Part shown: positions 1-11,829 of the stretch, piece by piece
How the letters are laid out: the number at the start of each line of letters is the position of its first letter
How positions within the stretch are numbered: position 1 is the first letter of the stretch
From: Prostheceraeus crozeri
Lineage: Eukaryota; Platyhelminthes; Polycladida; Euryleptidae
Length of the DNA: 64,000 bases
Assembly: GCA_907163375.1 (NCBI GenBank)
Contig: CAJQUW010003430.1
Coordinates: forward strand, 62,001-126,000
Direction: 5' to 3'
Notes under the pieces: generated by a model
Told to the model about the DNA's origin: nothing
The model's input: only the letters and a program-made list of their open reading frames with translations
Databases searched by the model: none
Made by a program: the position numbers and the translations under genes

Positions 1-5
1 CGAAG

Positions 6-2548
6 TGTAGAGGAAATTACGAAGCTCTAGTGAAAAAATTACTGTCTACGGCTTCCCTTTGAGAGACAGAGAAGAACTTGGTCGCTGGTTATCTGCATTA
101 CTTAACATTATCGACGAACAGAATGTAACTCGAAATATGGGTGTCTGTTCACTTCACTGGCTTTCAAATGCTTCCTTCAAATCTTGTTTCGGAAAGTCGG
201 TACCAGTGGATCCGCCATCTATTTTTCCAAATTGTCCAAGCCCATTCAATCGCCAGACGTGTCCCACTAATTCTCGATCCACAGATCGCTCTTCGATGGA
301 ATATCGATCGTTGATTCCGGATGAACTAAAAACATTTGAACAGCAAGATAAACTTCCCAGTGATTTTGGTTTATTCTGCGGTGAAGTGTCACATCGAGAT
401 TTGACTGAAATTACCATCATTCGCGACTGTTCGTTATATTTGATGACATTTGACAAAGAATATCGTCAGCTGGAAACTTCTATTCGAATAAATCCTGATT
501 TTAGTGTCACAGCATGGCGGTATAATACGAAAGTCAGTCTTCGTCATCTGTTGGGGTTTCAATGGAAATTGCAAAGATGGTCTCAACTTGAAAATATCAT
601 CGCGCGAGTTGCATGTTCTTCATTCTCTGCCGAATGCGAATTGAACGAGACTCACCGCCGACTTCAACTGCTAAATTCGACTGATCATGACTTCTTGATA
701 GAGCAAGTATCCCTAAAATCAACAGATCCGAATGGTCGCCGTTACAGTGCAAATACTATGGTTGTTTCCCTGAACCGTTTCCTTCATAGCCGTTCTTGCT
801 ACAGGGAATTGAGAAAATATCTGTGTCTGCCTTATCCAGACACACTTCATCGAAATATTGGTACACTGAGTACTATATGCTCCAAAGAGGAGGTCCAACG
901 ATTATCATCCATAATTTTTGATAAGTTTACGGGGTTGAACCGTAAATGCCTGATACTATTTGACGAAATTTACGTCAAACCTTCGTTTCGCTATCGCGGA
1001 GGACATGTTATTGGATACTCAACCGATCGACCTTCACTTCCTGCCAAGACAATTCTAACTTTTATGGTTAAACCCTTTTCGGTGGTAAACAATTTGTCAT
1101 TCGCTTCATCCCAATTTTTGCAATTTCTGTAGATCTTATTGAGCAACATATCGTTCCTCTTATTCGACTCATCAAAAGTGCTGGTGGAAGAATTGAGGGA
1201 ATTATGTCTGATAATCATTCCTCTAACAGGAAATTGCATGACAATCTACGGTTAAGGTGTGGCTTTACGAACATTTCGAACAGTTACAAAATTCCGTATC
1301 CTGTGGACAGTAACCGATACCTATACCTTCTCTTTGATTCGGTGCATCTACTAAAATGCATCAGAAACAATTGGGTTTCAGAAAAGATGCAGATGATTGA
1401 ATTTTGTCCTCCAAATGGACAGGGAAAGGTGACAGCATCATGGAGAGACCTAATCGACATTTATAACTCGGAAAAAGGACAACGATGTGAAAAGAACCAC
1501 GCTTACGTATCAAGCTCTCCATCCATCTTCATTTGATAAACAGAAAGTGTCCTTAGTGCTCAAAATCTTCCATGAGAAAACTGTCGCAGCCCTAACACAA
1601 AGCGGTAAATCGGACACGGCGTGTTTTGTTGATGCGATTCTCAGAATGTGGAAAATACTGAATAACAAAAGCATCTGCTCATATTCACTTGAATGATCAC
1701 GACAGGAGGCCAATCTGCAGTTCCGATGACATAAATCTTATTTATCATCTGTGATTCATTCCAACAGCAAGCTCCTTGTCGTGGAAAACGTGTCCGAACA
1801 TTCACAACGGAGACGATCTTGAGTACTACTCAAACACTCAATGGTCTTACTGACATAGCTCGTTCGTTTCTCAAAGATGGAGCAGTGAAATTTATCCTTC
1901 TCGGTCGTTTTCAATCTGACAGTATAGAAGGTGAGTTTGGAATATACCGAGGAATGTTCGGCGGCCTGTACCACATATCCGTTGAACAAGTGTTAATGGC
2001 AGCTAAAGTACGTCGTTTGCAGTTACTTAACAAATTGGTAATCTCTCATAGTGCTCTTGCTGAATTCCCTCTTCATCAAGCCGATTGTTGTGCTTCAAGT
2101 TTGACTGAAGATGAAGTGGACCAAACAGACGAATCCATGACAAAAGTGAATGAAATTAGTGAAGAAGAGCGAAACACTTTGTTTTATATTTGTGGATACA
2201 TTGCATACAAAGAAAATTTTCCTCAGGATGTTAGCTGTGATTTCTCTGCATCTGAGTTTACTGAGTTAGTGTCCGTGGTAAATTGCGTATCCCCCGAAAG
2301 ATTTGTTTTATTTCAGTTTGTTAACTTACTCCGTTTTTCAGTCTTCTCGTCAATCTTGCAAAAAACGATTTTCACGTAAAATGTATCTCGTTTATGATCT
2401 TTTCTACAGTTTCAATAATCATTCCAATGTTATCAACAGACTTGCAAACACATTTTTTGCTGGTAATGTCAAAAAACTGAATGATCAAACAGCTGAATCT
2501 TCTGCTGAAAGTAGCCAACGTAAACGTATTACATTGTCTAAAAAATAA
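6..2548 (+). pseudogene. THAP9/P-element-like transposase, decayed
   Basis: Broken cut-and-paste transposase of the P-element/THAP9 superfamily. The first bases encode C-R-G-N-Y in another frame from the following V-Y-G-F-P, so an indel lies in the A-run near 32-38. The rest of the THAP zinc finger follows, with a CSLHW motif near 145-160 and PPSIFP near 211-228. The catalytic RNase H-like region is seen as LFDEIYVKPSFRYRGG (about 956-1005). The middle of the protein reads DNRYLYLLFDSVHLLKCIRNNW-like (about 1306-1370), and the C-terminal part has LLGRFQSDSIEGEFG (about 1897-1941) and CGYIAYKE near 2190. Reading frame changes near 1085, 1490, 1670 and 2300, so it cannot make an intact protein. 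THAP9 and P transposases are typically about 750-900 residues, which fits the 2.5-kb span. The start lies at or beyond the window edge. No terminal repeats were identified. The family call is firm; the subfamily is not. Confidence 0.88.
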
Positions 2549-5500
2549 ATCTCTTGTCAGCTACGTGTGTTTTGCGAATTGTGAACTCGAAAGAATCATA
2601 AGAAACTTATATACATAGGGTTATTGGTTTAACTACGCGTGCAAATGTTTGCAAAATGCTCTCAGAAAGTCAGCCTACAGCTCTCGGCCTACACTTTTGG
2701 AGAACGCCATCCCGGTATTGTTATTCATTCATAGATATCCCTGCTAGTACACATCTGAAGTATTATCGATGAAGAGAGCAAAGTAATTTAAACTGTGTGC
2801 TAAATGAATATTCAGCAGTGCTTACTGTAAAGTAATTGCAATTACGTCTCAGTTACATTGCTAAATATGTATTTGACAAAAATTGCAAATTGCTTATCAG
2901 AAAATGTTATTGATTACATTTTCCAATTACAGTAATTGTAATAGCAATTTGCGACACAAGTCTGATAAAACTTTCACACCCACTTGCTCTTCATCACGGC
3001 CAATGAACAGTTCGTCACGCATGTAAGCAGGAAGAAAATACAACAATACATGTATATACAGTGAAGCAATATACAAAATTGGATTCATCGCTAGTGAAGA
3101 TTAATTCATGACTTAGCGCATTTTGTCTCGACAAGCAATTATTAGTTAAGATTTGAGAAGAATACGTGGCTAATCCGACTAAGTGGACAGAAAGCGGGCA
3201 TTGTCGTCTTCGATCCAACAATTCTCCGTCCAACGCCATTTGTCAGCATGCCAGATCATGTGAACGCTTCTCGAAACGCATTTTTTCTCTTACTTCATTA
3301 TTTTGCGTTCTCTCAGGTCCTCATTTCTTCTACCCATTTTAGAGCCATTGTATACATCTAATTACAGTTCTGAACTTTTTATTCTCAAAGACTTAAAAAC
3401 AATTTGAGTTTACCTTGGTTTTAGCCTTCTCTTGTTGTCATGATTTAACTTTATATAGTCTTTTTTTACTGTTGTGTCTGCTGCTGCAGTGCTCAGATAT
3501 CATGCCAGTATTGCCCGAATGTCATTTGTCCGCTGACTATGCGGGTCCAATGAACTGTAGTTAAGTAAATTCTGTACATTTACTTGTTAAAACGGTTCTG
3601 CTGAAGAGAGGCCGCGAAATAGCTATCGGTATCATAAAAAATGCACTGTTCTTCTATAATTGGCCACAAATATTGCTTTAAAGTAATCCGACTAAGTTCA
3701 GACAAAGTGCCCTTTCACTTTTATACTGGAATTCGTGGCTGCTTTACTGCCAGAAAAATTGAAATGTCGCTTGCCGATGACTTGACTCAAACAACATTCA
3801 TGGCAGAACATACATGTATGACGTATCAGCAAGTTTCTACCCCGCGCTGACCAAATCAGAAATGACTCAAATGAATGCCTATTTCTATTGAATTGACAAT
3901 TATCAGCATCTTATCTGAAATGGTTTAGATTAATCTTTCGCAAAGTCCTTCACCACATAGCATGTATCAATTCTGACTTGATTTTGAAAGAATTACTCAC
4001 TATCATGGATATCATTTTGACCCTACGTACATTGTTGAACTGTATTTATTTCATGAGGAGATGAAAAAACTAAATCACCGATGGATGTACAGAAACATAC
4101 GCATGCGCTCTGATCTATTGAACTATAATTCATACAAATATGAAACAGCACTTATCAGCAATACAAAACACACACTTAATGCGTCAGATGTAAATGAAAA
4201 TTCTCGTGAAAGATTCCTGTGAAATTCAGAACCATCAGAATAACAGGTTGGCCGCGCAAGTTCGAAAAATTGTGTTTATTTCGGCTCTATATGTGACATG
4301 CCATGCTAATTCAAGTAAACCAAAATAAACAAATCAATATGCTGGCAATCGTATGGATTATGCTTCGCAGTGGTTATGCAATATGTTACTGATATTCGTG
4401 ACAAGATCTTTCGACTGCTCTACATTTCAGAGAATTAAGAAAGTATTCGAATCTGAAAAATAAGAATCAGTATTGCACGTCAAAAACTGTGTAACAGATT
4501 GAATAAGAAACAAATCCAGGAATAATACAAATTAAATGATCATCCTACTTCAGATAATGAAATATGCTTTCGTTCTTTTCAGTGAACGGGTAAAAGGGTG
4601 AAAGATACTATGTAGAATAAATGTTATCGAACTTCATCCCCATATCAATGAGCAAAAGAAGTAATTGCTCATCTGATTAAAGTCATCTAACGCAGTTGAC
4701 CAAACGACGGCAGATCATATTCATACTGAAAGCCAAAAACACTAAGTAAAGTCCCCTTTTTTTGTAAGGTTGATATCTGTTCTGTTGGCCTATAATTTAA
4801 CGTGTACCGAAGACTGTGAGAAGACAATACAAATCATGTAGAGATTACATTGATTTATGGTATTTCACATCATTGATGAGTTAGACAAAATGGAACTCTA
4901 ATTTGGATTTTTCATTAATCTAAACTTGGGAGAGTAAGATGAGCCTATACGCAAAGTCGTCTCTCAGTAGAATGAGAGGCAAGTAGAAAAGTAAATGAAG
5001 AAATAAAAAGCAATTAAAAGGGCATAGAATTATAATTGCACTATTGAATAAAATCAGGTCATATTGAATACATTTACAGAAACTGGAATGATTTTTCATC
5101 ATTTCATTCATTATATTGGTAGATTTTGATGGCAACTGCATTTGTCATCTGTACTGAGGCCACAACTTTCATGTTTCAAATCGCCTCTTCGTGTTTCCAA
5201 TTGATTCAATGTCTAATAATTCGTTCAAATTTGCTTTATGACTGCTGACTCATTGCTCATTGCCATTTTGATACTTATGTATCAATTTCTGATTTATCAC
5301 TCGCGAATTCAATGCATGCTACATTAAAGAGAAATGTCAGTTTCAGTGACAGATTCGTTCGTCATTAAAACCTTAAATTCAAGCATGATAGAAAGGCATC
5401 GATGAGAACAGATTGTAAGCAACATATTCTTGTGACTCTTGAAAGTACTTGTTTGCAACAAGTCGGCGTTTGAGAATTCAGAGGTTAACGAGTGCATCAT

Positions 5501-5958
5501 GACCTGACAGGCGATGACCTCATGCGAGCAACACACCACCGATTCTCTTGCCATCTGTTCATTTGGCATTGGTAAACATTGCAATATTTATTCATTTGGC
5601 ATGTCGCATTCTCAAAATGACACTATGGAATATTACCTTTGATTTAGCTCCTCGATTGTAGTCTCTTTTCACACTTAAGCTTCACACAAACAGTCACACT
5701 GAATACGCGGACACCCAAAATACGATGGCAATTCTCTCAAGGTTAAATGGTTGGTAGCCCTTCGGTGAAACAGATGACACATCCACAGACACAATCTTAA
5801 ACACGCGACACGCTACTGCTGCAAGGGGTCAAGGGACCGTCAGGTACTGAGGGGAGGAACTAGCTCACAATGCGGATGATTTCCGTACACCTGACATTGG
5901 CTAACCACAGGTCCCAAGGTTTGATCTGCGAAGAGGACACGATGTCGATTAAAAATGT
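2549..5958. other. no gene recognised; A/T-rich spacer
   Basis: No open frame here resembles a known protein. At 2816-2955 there is a run of alternating AATTAC / GTAATT words in both orientations, as in the ends of some hAT-type MITEs, but no clean terminal repeats or target duplication could be fixed. The rest looks like ordinary A/T-rich noncoding DNA. Confidence 0.4.
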
Positions 5959-6090
5959 TCACTTTTTTCGCAATACGATCACCTCCTCTTCCAATACCAT
6001 GAGTTCCATTCTCCGCTTCTTGATTTCTGCCTCTTTCAACGCCAATTCTTGGGCCGCCCTCTTACGCTCTCTTACTGCCGCGTCATCGTC
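5959..6090 (-). pseudogene. C-terminal coiled-coil coding remnant
   Basis: On the minus strand a 43-residue frame reads DDDAAVRERKRAAQELAL, then a charged heptad-like helix rich in E, K, R and L, ending VLRKK and a TGA stop at 5959. A TAA codon sits directly before the DDD, so this is only the end of a longer broken frame or an exon. Short charged coiled-coil tails of this kind close many Myb/SANT-like transposon-accessory proteins; that assignment is inference. Upstream on the same strand lies the duplicated segment at 6163-6362, which encodes a repeated peptide. No start codon or full domain can be seen. Confidence 0.35.
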
Positions 6091-6162
6091 TTACTGAGCG
6101 AAGCTTCATGAAAACCGAAAGTAACTCTTTTTGTAACAAGACTTTTCAAAAGGGAGATAGTC

Positions 6163-6362
6163 CCTCACACACTTAACAGTTTCTGGGTTTCCATCAGTAG
6201 GTACGCGGCGACCTGGACCCCTCACAGCTTGCTGTTGACACTCTTTGATCACTCTTGGTCATAAGACTGAACAAAACCTCACACACTTAGCAATTTCTGG
6301 ATTTCCATCAGTAGGTACATGGCGCTCTGAACCCCTCACAGTTCGCGGTTGACACTCATTGG
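6163..6362 (-). repeat. 114-bp imperfect tandem duplication
   Basis: Two diverged copies lie head to tail, offset by 114 bases (6163-6276 and 6277-6362). Both contain CACACACTTA, TTTCCATCAGTAGGTAC and CCCCTCACAG. Read on the minus strand both encode a motif like VRG..R.VPTDGNPE..KCVR, and this lies just upstream of the coiled-coil remnant at 5959-6090. It may be a duplicated coding exon of a decayed gene. Confidence 0.7.
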
Positions 6363-6699
6363 TTACCGGATCTCTTCACATTTAGCAGTCAGATGTTTCA
6401 CACCTATCACCGTCACAGGGTTGACTACTACCAACGTTATTGTGAATACAACCTATGTTCGAAAAGGAGATACATGTAAGTGCACCTTCGCCGTTTTTTG
6501 AAAACATGAGATATCTTTTCAAGTTACGGTCGTATGTACTAGACCCGCAGATAGTAAGAAAGTAGAGAAAATAAACACAACAGACTACACTTAATAACAT
6601 ATACCACCCAATACTACTAAAAATGGTAAGTTATGTTCAAACGGCAGAGACTGTTTTTAACCATTATGTTTCGAATTCCAAAGTATTATCTTCATCTCC

Positions 6700-6790
6700 A
6701 TTTTCCCTGTCTTTTCCCGGTTTTCCCTGTCATTTTAAAATTCCCTGTCTTTTCCCGGTTTTCTGGTCGGTATACACCCTGCATTGGATG
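6700..6790 (-). repeat. possible hAT-type element end
   Basis: The minus strand begins CAGGGTGTATACC and then has three runs of the type AAACCGGGAAAAGACAGGGAA. Termini starting CAGGGTGT followed by repeated CCGGGAA words are common in animal hAT elements. The opposite end was not found, so it may be a solo end. Confidence 0.35.
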
Positions 6791-6799
6791 ACTGTGTCT

Positions 6800-8400
6800 A
6801 AGCTGTCCTCAATATAGTCGTTTCTTCAACAGAATCAGTCTACTTCCTAACTAGTAAAATACGCCATGTTAATGGCAGGAGCTAACTGCGTGCCTACACA
6901 TTCCTCCAAGTGGCTGCATGAGAAGATAATGCAGCAGAGAATTTGAAAGTGCTACGAAAATGCAGGAAAAGGACGTAGTATCGCTTGCAAAATTGCAAAA
7001 GGCAAATAAATCACATTTATTTGTAAACATAATTAATTACTGATTCAATTGTCTTCCGAAAAAAATCACATGTCAACATCATAATTGGAGTCAGCGTGTG
7101 TCCTATCGATAACATTAGTTCTGAATGTTCGAATTGAACGTCTCGATTTCTCGGGTCAGGAGCGTCCGTAACCTTGGACGAGGAAATCTTGATGTCCTTT
7201 ACGTATTTCCTTTAAATCCTCGTAGCTTGGCAAGTTAAGATGCTGATTCTCATCGCCTTATTAGGTCAGGACCAGTCATGAATTTCATCTAGTTATGTTC
7301 CATATATCAACAACCGATCACATGACATCAAATTACCGTTATGACGTCAATGCCTGACTAGTAAGTATTATCACATTCGTCACCTTTTAATGAAAGGATA
7401 ACAGTAAGATGGCGATGTGATGTTGAATGCATAAATTGCTATAATTTTATCATCAATCCTAGATTCATGATTTCGTGTAATGATCACCATGACTGTTCGG
7501 TTTCAGGTCTCATGCGGGCTGTATATCCAGTTTCGATTATATTATTAGAGATATATTTGTACCGGCACACGTTTTTCAGATAACCAACTTTTTGAAACTG
7601 AGATTGTCCCATTTGAAACATATTCTTAATGATTACATTCATTCAGTAAAACACTTTTTCCGCGAAAACGAAAATCGTTCGCTGAGGACTTTTTTATTTA
7701 CAGTGATTTTTTGAATTTTTCAAATTTTGATTCAAATTTAAAAAATCTTGAAAAATAAAAGAAATTGTCCTATTATTGAATTTTCAGCTTTTGTTGATGA
7801 CATTGCCGTCGCTAATGCAACTCCGTACTGAAATTCATCTTCAAATTCATCCTTTCAATGATTTTGGAGATTGGTATGATGCATGGCTTTTGTGGATAAG
7901 ATACTTTGCTTGGAGGGGAAGCCCAAACTCAGCTAGCGGAAATGTAGGTTGATAATCTTATGACCTTATTGCCTTTCATTCCTAGCACAAGGTATGCATT
8001 CATGGAACGAAGGAACAATAGTATCATTGTTAAATGATCCGAAGAAATGCTACATGTAGACTAAATTTAGAAATGTCATTGATCTATGGACGGGTTTCTA
8101 TTTTTGGTTGCATGAAAGACAATATTTACGTACATTAAAACTGATCAAATATAATGTCCTTCAATTGACAGCCATTAAAAATTGAAATGAAATTTAACTG
8201 AATTTAAGTGACAGTTATCAACAAATCACCAAAACTCAAACAAATAGCGTAAATCGATGACAATCAAAATGGCACACACATTGCTTCTAACGTGAGAGAT
8301 TTTTTGGTATCTAATTAAATTAAGCTAACTAATTACGCTCTTTACTTTAACATTGTAACAGAAATCGTAGATTGTCGGGATTTATTGTTTCACAACACTC
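6800..8400. other. no gene recognised; A/T-rich spacer
   Basis: I see no supported gene, repeat array or terminal repeats. It lies on the 3' side of the minus-strand GPCR exons, so exons encoding the missing TM5-TM7 might be expected here. I could not recognise any. Confidence 0.35.
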
Positions 8401-8404
8401 CTGT

Positions 8405-8600
8405 TCCGAAAAAATGAGGTCCAACGTCACTAATCCCAATACTGGGGCTTGGATAGCGCTGAGACTTTCAGTCCGGGGCGTTGTGATCTTTTAGCCCGGA
8501 TGCCCTTCCTGACGACTTCCAATGACACTTTCGGGGCTCAACTTCTAGACCGAAAGATCGTTAGATCAAGCACCTAACCACTATCCCACAGAGACTACAA
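8405..8600 (-). repeat. tRNA-derived SINE, copy 1
   Basis: Read on the minus strand it starts with an A-box-like GGGATAGTGGTTAGGTGC, then a B-box-like GTTGAGCCCC. A core containing GAAGTCGTCAGGAAGGGC and GCATCCGGGC follows, then TAAAAGATCACAACGC and a 3' part with GTGACGTTGGACCTCATT. Related copies lie at 16362-16530 and 43120-43205. The A/B-box head plus shared body is the layout of a tRNA-derived SINE moved by LINE machinery. It is too diverged from a tRNA, and lacks a cloverleaf, to be a working tRNA gene. Confidence 0.7.
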
Positions 8601-8657
8601 TATTCCTGTTCATAAGTCAAGCAAATGGTTATGAAGAATTTTAAGCAGCATACTCAC

Positions 8658-9012
8658 CAAAGTTAGCATCACTTTCACCTCATTACGAATTTCGAACTCA
8701 GGCTTCACAGAAACTCTCTTGGATGATCCCACGGAAGATCTTGGAGGAGGTGTATTCTTTGGAGTCTTTATCTCAAACTCGACGACCTTGTACTGCAAAT
8801 ATTTTGGTGCCGTGTATAAAACAAGACATCCAAAAATAGTGAGAATGACCTTAGCACAAAGCGATCTTGAACAAACAGCCTTCGACTGAAATCCGTTGCG
8901 CAAGTAGAAAAAGCGGTCAACTAGCAATGCTATCACGATCCAAAAAGACATTAGTTCGCACAGTTCTAAGGCCGGCATTGCCGATGGAAACCAGTGTATT
9001 TTTTTTTTTAAC
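8658..9012 (-). CDS. peptide GPCR exon (TM3-TM4, ECL2)
   Basis: Minus-strand exon of a rhodopsin-class G-protein-coupled receptor of the cell membrane. It reads W-F-P-S-A-M-P-A-L-E-L-C, which fits ECL1 and the conserved TM3 cysteine. TM3 is WIVIALLVDRFFYL, where DRF stands at the DRY position. The second loop ends in K-A-V-C-S, and TM4 is AKVILTIFGCLVLYTAPKYL. This matches the usual FMRFamide/neuropeptide-receptor pattern of W..VALTVDRF...A..VC and VI...LY..P. The extracellular loop after TM4 is long and Pro/Ser-rich. The exon ends at a strong donor, CTTTG then GTGAGT, at 8658/8657. Its 5' edge is uncertain: acceptors TCCTCAG (used here), GGACAG and GCTCAG are all possible up to about 9040, and a stop lies just beyond in frame. 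Exons for TM5-TM7 were not found, so the gene is partial or decayed. Confidence 0.65.
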
Positions 9013-9089
9013 CTGAGGAAAGTCTTGTATACTGTCCTGCCTGAGCGTCACCAACTATAGGTCAGCAGGAACATTTATTCATTCATTAC

Positions 9090-9454
9090 ACCACACGTAC
9101 ATAATATAAGATCACAATGTGTCTCCAGACAAGCGATTTGCAGTCAATGTTAGAACGGTTGGCAGACGACCTGTTAGCATGTATATTAAACGAAGGAACA
9201 CATAATGTATTGGCCAGCACACCAATAACACAGAATGTTAAAGCAAAAATTCCTAAAAGGTAGTGATTCAAGTGAGCTAGGCTTTCAGTATCGCAATTGA
9301 AATCATCGTAGCAATTTTTCCTCCCAGCAAAACCATATCCGGCGGACGACCCAGTTCCTCCACCACCAAGAACTACTTGTGTCGCATTTTGAACCACAGG
9401 CCACAGAAAGTTGTTGGTATCATTAGGTATATCAATGTGTGATCTGAAATGCAA
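9090..9454 (-). CDS. peptide GPCR N-terminal exon (TM1)
   Basis: Minus-strand frame that encodes an N-terminal ectodomain and TM1, lying upstream of the TM3-TM4 exon in the right order. The ectodomain has two N-glycosylation sequons (NDT, NAT), a Gly-rich patch and cysteines. TM1 is about residues 65-90, HLNHYLLGIFALTFCVIGVLANTL, with LANTL at the usual GN position. After it comes a short basic loop, NRSSANRS. The following TM2 region (SLVWRHIVILYY) fits poorly and lacks the usual LAxxD, so a frameshift or a different exon edge is possible. The exon can end at TAT then GTACGT, near 9090, giving an intron under 100 bases to the next exon. The ATG at 9454 overlaps a TTGCATTTCAG acceptor-like sequence, so an additional upstream exon is possible. 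Confidence 0.55.
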
Positions 9455-10240
9455 GGCGATACTACTAAGGAGGGATTCAGATTTGCCATAAAAGTTACAA
9501 ATTAAATAATATCTTAATTGAGGGATGACTTCTATAAATAAATCTTATAAGATTTTCCTTCATAAATAGGAGTATCCATGAGGAGTTATTAAAATCAGTC
9601 AATCATTTAGGCAACTATACTATCGCGAAAGAGGTATGAATTTATACCAACATACTTAATATATATACATTTATAACAGTCAATTCTTACAGTAATACGA
9701 TTACAGAAAGTAAAAATTGACTACATGGACGATGCTTATTACCAACTTACTGTAAATTATGTGATTTTCAATTGCTCTAAGTGGCTAATGTGTGTGATGC
9801 TTACTAAATAAGCGTAAATAACTGTTTCATTCTTGTTGATTTGACCAACAATTTATCCTATTACAATGCTGAAGAGGACACACGTTGTGACCTACCCAAT
9901 TCTATCGCTCCTAATCCTCCTGTTACGTAATGTCATTTGGTTTGTGGCTATTTTCATTAACGAGGAAATTTAATCCTTATAGTTACAGGGTGGATCCCAT
10001 TACAAGGAGTGAGACAGTTTGAAGAGAAGAAAGATGAAATTAAAGATACCGATGAATCCATTGAGATGGACCTGATTGTTTGCTGTATACTCTTCTACAG
10101 AAATAAAGTTTTATATTTTCTATATTACCAGATAATGGTCCAAACCAAATAAAACATGTAAACGAGGAAATGCAGACTATCGAAAATAGTGAACGAATAA
10201 TGCAGTCAAAAACGAAATTATCTGGGTGGTAGCCGTCTAT
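9455..10240. other. no gene recognised
   Basis: A/T-rich sequence on the 5' side of the minus-strand GPCR exons. A promoter or upstream exon could lie here, but no TATA box, initiator or further coding segment stands out. Confidence 0.3.
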
Positions 10241-10374
10241 CAAGATGCCATGATGCCCGGGACCTTATTCTTCCCTACGATTGGATGGAAGCCGGGCAGG
10301 AACAGTTGCTTCAAGGCATTAATGTCAAAAAGCGTTTCCGTCAAAAATCAGTCAATATCAGTCTATAGAAGAGG

Positions 10375-10490
10375 TCATCAGCAGGAGGAAACTCGAAAAT
10401 TAGGATTCGTGTATTTCGGCCCCTGCTCCTGAACACTCAGACCCATTCGTGCGGGGGCCTAGCTATGAATCATGACAGCCTCCAAAATTG
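10375..10490 (-). repeat. LINE 3' tail, copy 1
   Basis: On the minus strand the segment runs GGCTGTCATGATTCATAG, AGGCCCCCGCACGAATGGG, GTGTTCAGGAGCAGGGGCC, ACGAATCC and then CTGATGACCTC. The same succession of words follows the LINE reverse transcriptase at 22.1-23.3 kb (copy 2, 23485-23590), on the other strand. No coding remains are visible here, so it is a strongly 5'-truncated insertion or a SINE that borrowed the LINE tail. Confidence 0.7.
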
Positions 10491-10499
10491 ATAATTTTA

Positions 10500-11600
10500 A
10501 CAGTTCGTATCGTATTGGCTTTTAGGCAAAGATGAGGCGATCTGTCTCGCCTGAGTACAGTCGAATTTTCTAAAATGTCATTTATGCTGTATTAAGTTAA
10601 GACTTTTCGTCGAAAGTCTCAGTTTCGGTTTCGGTATAAAACCCCTGTGCTGAAGGAGTAGCGCTAAAGGTTGTTTCTGGTTTTCTCCATGAAATATTTA
10701 TATGAAGAGCAAATTACGTCCTTATCTTATTATTTGGTCTACTCAAAGACATTAATTCCTGTTTTCCGAGGTATGATTATTTTCAGGGAAGGTCAAAAGA
10801 GTTACTTGAGAAAAACTGAAATAATCCACTTTATTGATACCACTGAGGTGTATTTAATCCAGAAGTCAGTTATGCTCTAGTTTGGACGTCTAATTATTCT
10901 ACTTCTTTAATTATTGTACGCCACAACTCCTGTTTGCTTACCAGACTCACTTGGGGGGATATATTTCTAGAGGAATAATCTGCATCAGAAAATGTTGTAT
11001 AATTGAAGATTGCATAAATCAATCTCTTTTGCTATAACTGGTTAGTGTTTGACAAATTAAACGTGCTTAGGTCCTACTCTCAATTTCCTCAGAAACAATA
11101 TCTCTCATATAACAGAATTCACAGTGTATGTAGTAGAAAACCAGAATCTGCTAACAAAGGACTGCAGGTGCCTCCCATTGGTTTATGCCACATTTTGTGT
11201 TTGAAAAACGTAATCTCCGAACGTGATGAATTACTTCGTTATAATTATGTAGGAAAAAAAATTTCGTGGGCCTTTGTTTTTTGTAAGTATCCTTCGTGGA
11301 AAAATAGGGAATAACGCCGCTGTAATCTTTTTGTGATGGATAGGAATGCCTTATCGTATCCAATACACAGGAATTTCACTACTGCTCTTCATTTAAAAAT
11401 GATATCAAGGTAGCGCTAATATGAAATGAATGTGGTTTCTTGAACCTCGCTTTGATTCTAAGTTATTATAATACTAATGTAGAATAAATTCAAATACTTG
11501 TAATATTATTCTAACTTTTTTTTACACTATTTGGGTCCTTTCATTAGGCTAAATTCTTCAGTTGACCTGAATTCGCTCAATAATTAATTGATTCAGTTGT
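10500..11600. other. no gene recognised
   Basis: Short open frames at 10671-10880 and 11045-11314 match nothing I know and have no coding signature. A/T-rich noncoding DNA is the best description. Confidence 0.35.
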
Positions 11601-11621
11601 TTGTTTCGGTATAAATGGCAG

Positions 11622-11745
11622 TTACAGTTTCCTTTTGAAGTGTTCCCTAATAACGGCCAAACCTTTATTTATCTTTACTGATAGTTGTTTAGTGGTGCAG
11701 CGTCTAGCTCCAGCAATAAAGCGAAACTTATATGGAGCACTTACA
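11622..11745 (-). pseudogene. Penelope-like reverse transcriptase fragment
   Basis: Minus-strand frame with APYKFRFIAGARRCTTKQLS followed by INKGLAVIREHFKR. A motif of this kind (P-K-x-R-F-I-A-x-x-x-x-C-T-T-x-x-L-S) belongs to a group of animal reverse transcriptases related to Penelope-like elements, near the conserved LPKLHK block. The stretch upstream in the same frame is degenerate and the rest of the enzyme is missing. The fragment is about 40 residues, so the family call is moderate. Confidence 0.45.
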
Positions 11746-11829
11746 CCTAATACAGCTTGACTCACACTTAGAGACGCTATGTCACAACAACTAAAAACTG
11801 TCAACATTACGGAGTAGAAATTCATTAAA

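Noticed and set aside
2816-2955. MITE made of AATTAC / GTAATT words
   Set aside because: Inverted words are suggestive, but no defined ends or target duplication could be found.
8520-8600. Possible tRNA gene (A- and B-box-like sequence)
   Set aside because: No cloverleaf can be formed, the B box is degenerate, and related copies show it is the head of a SINE.
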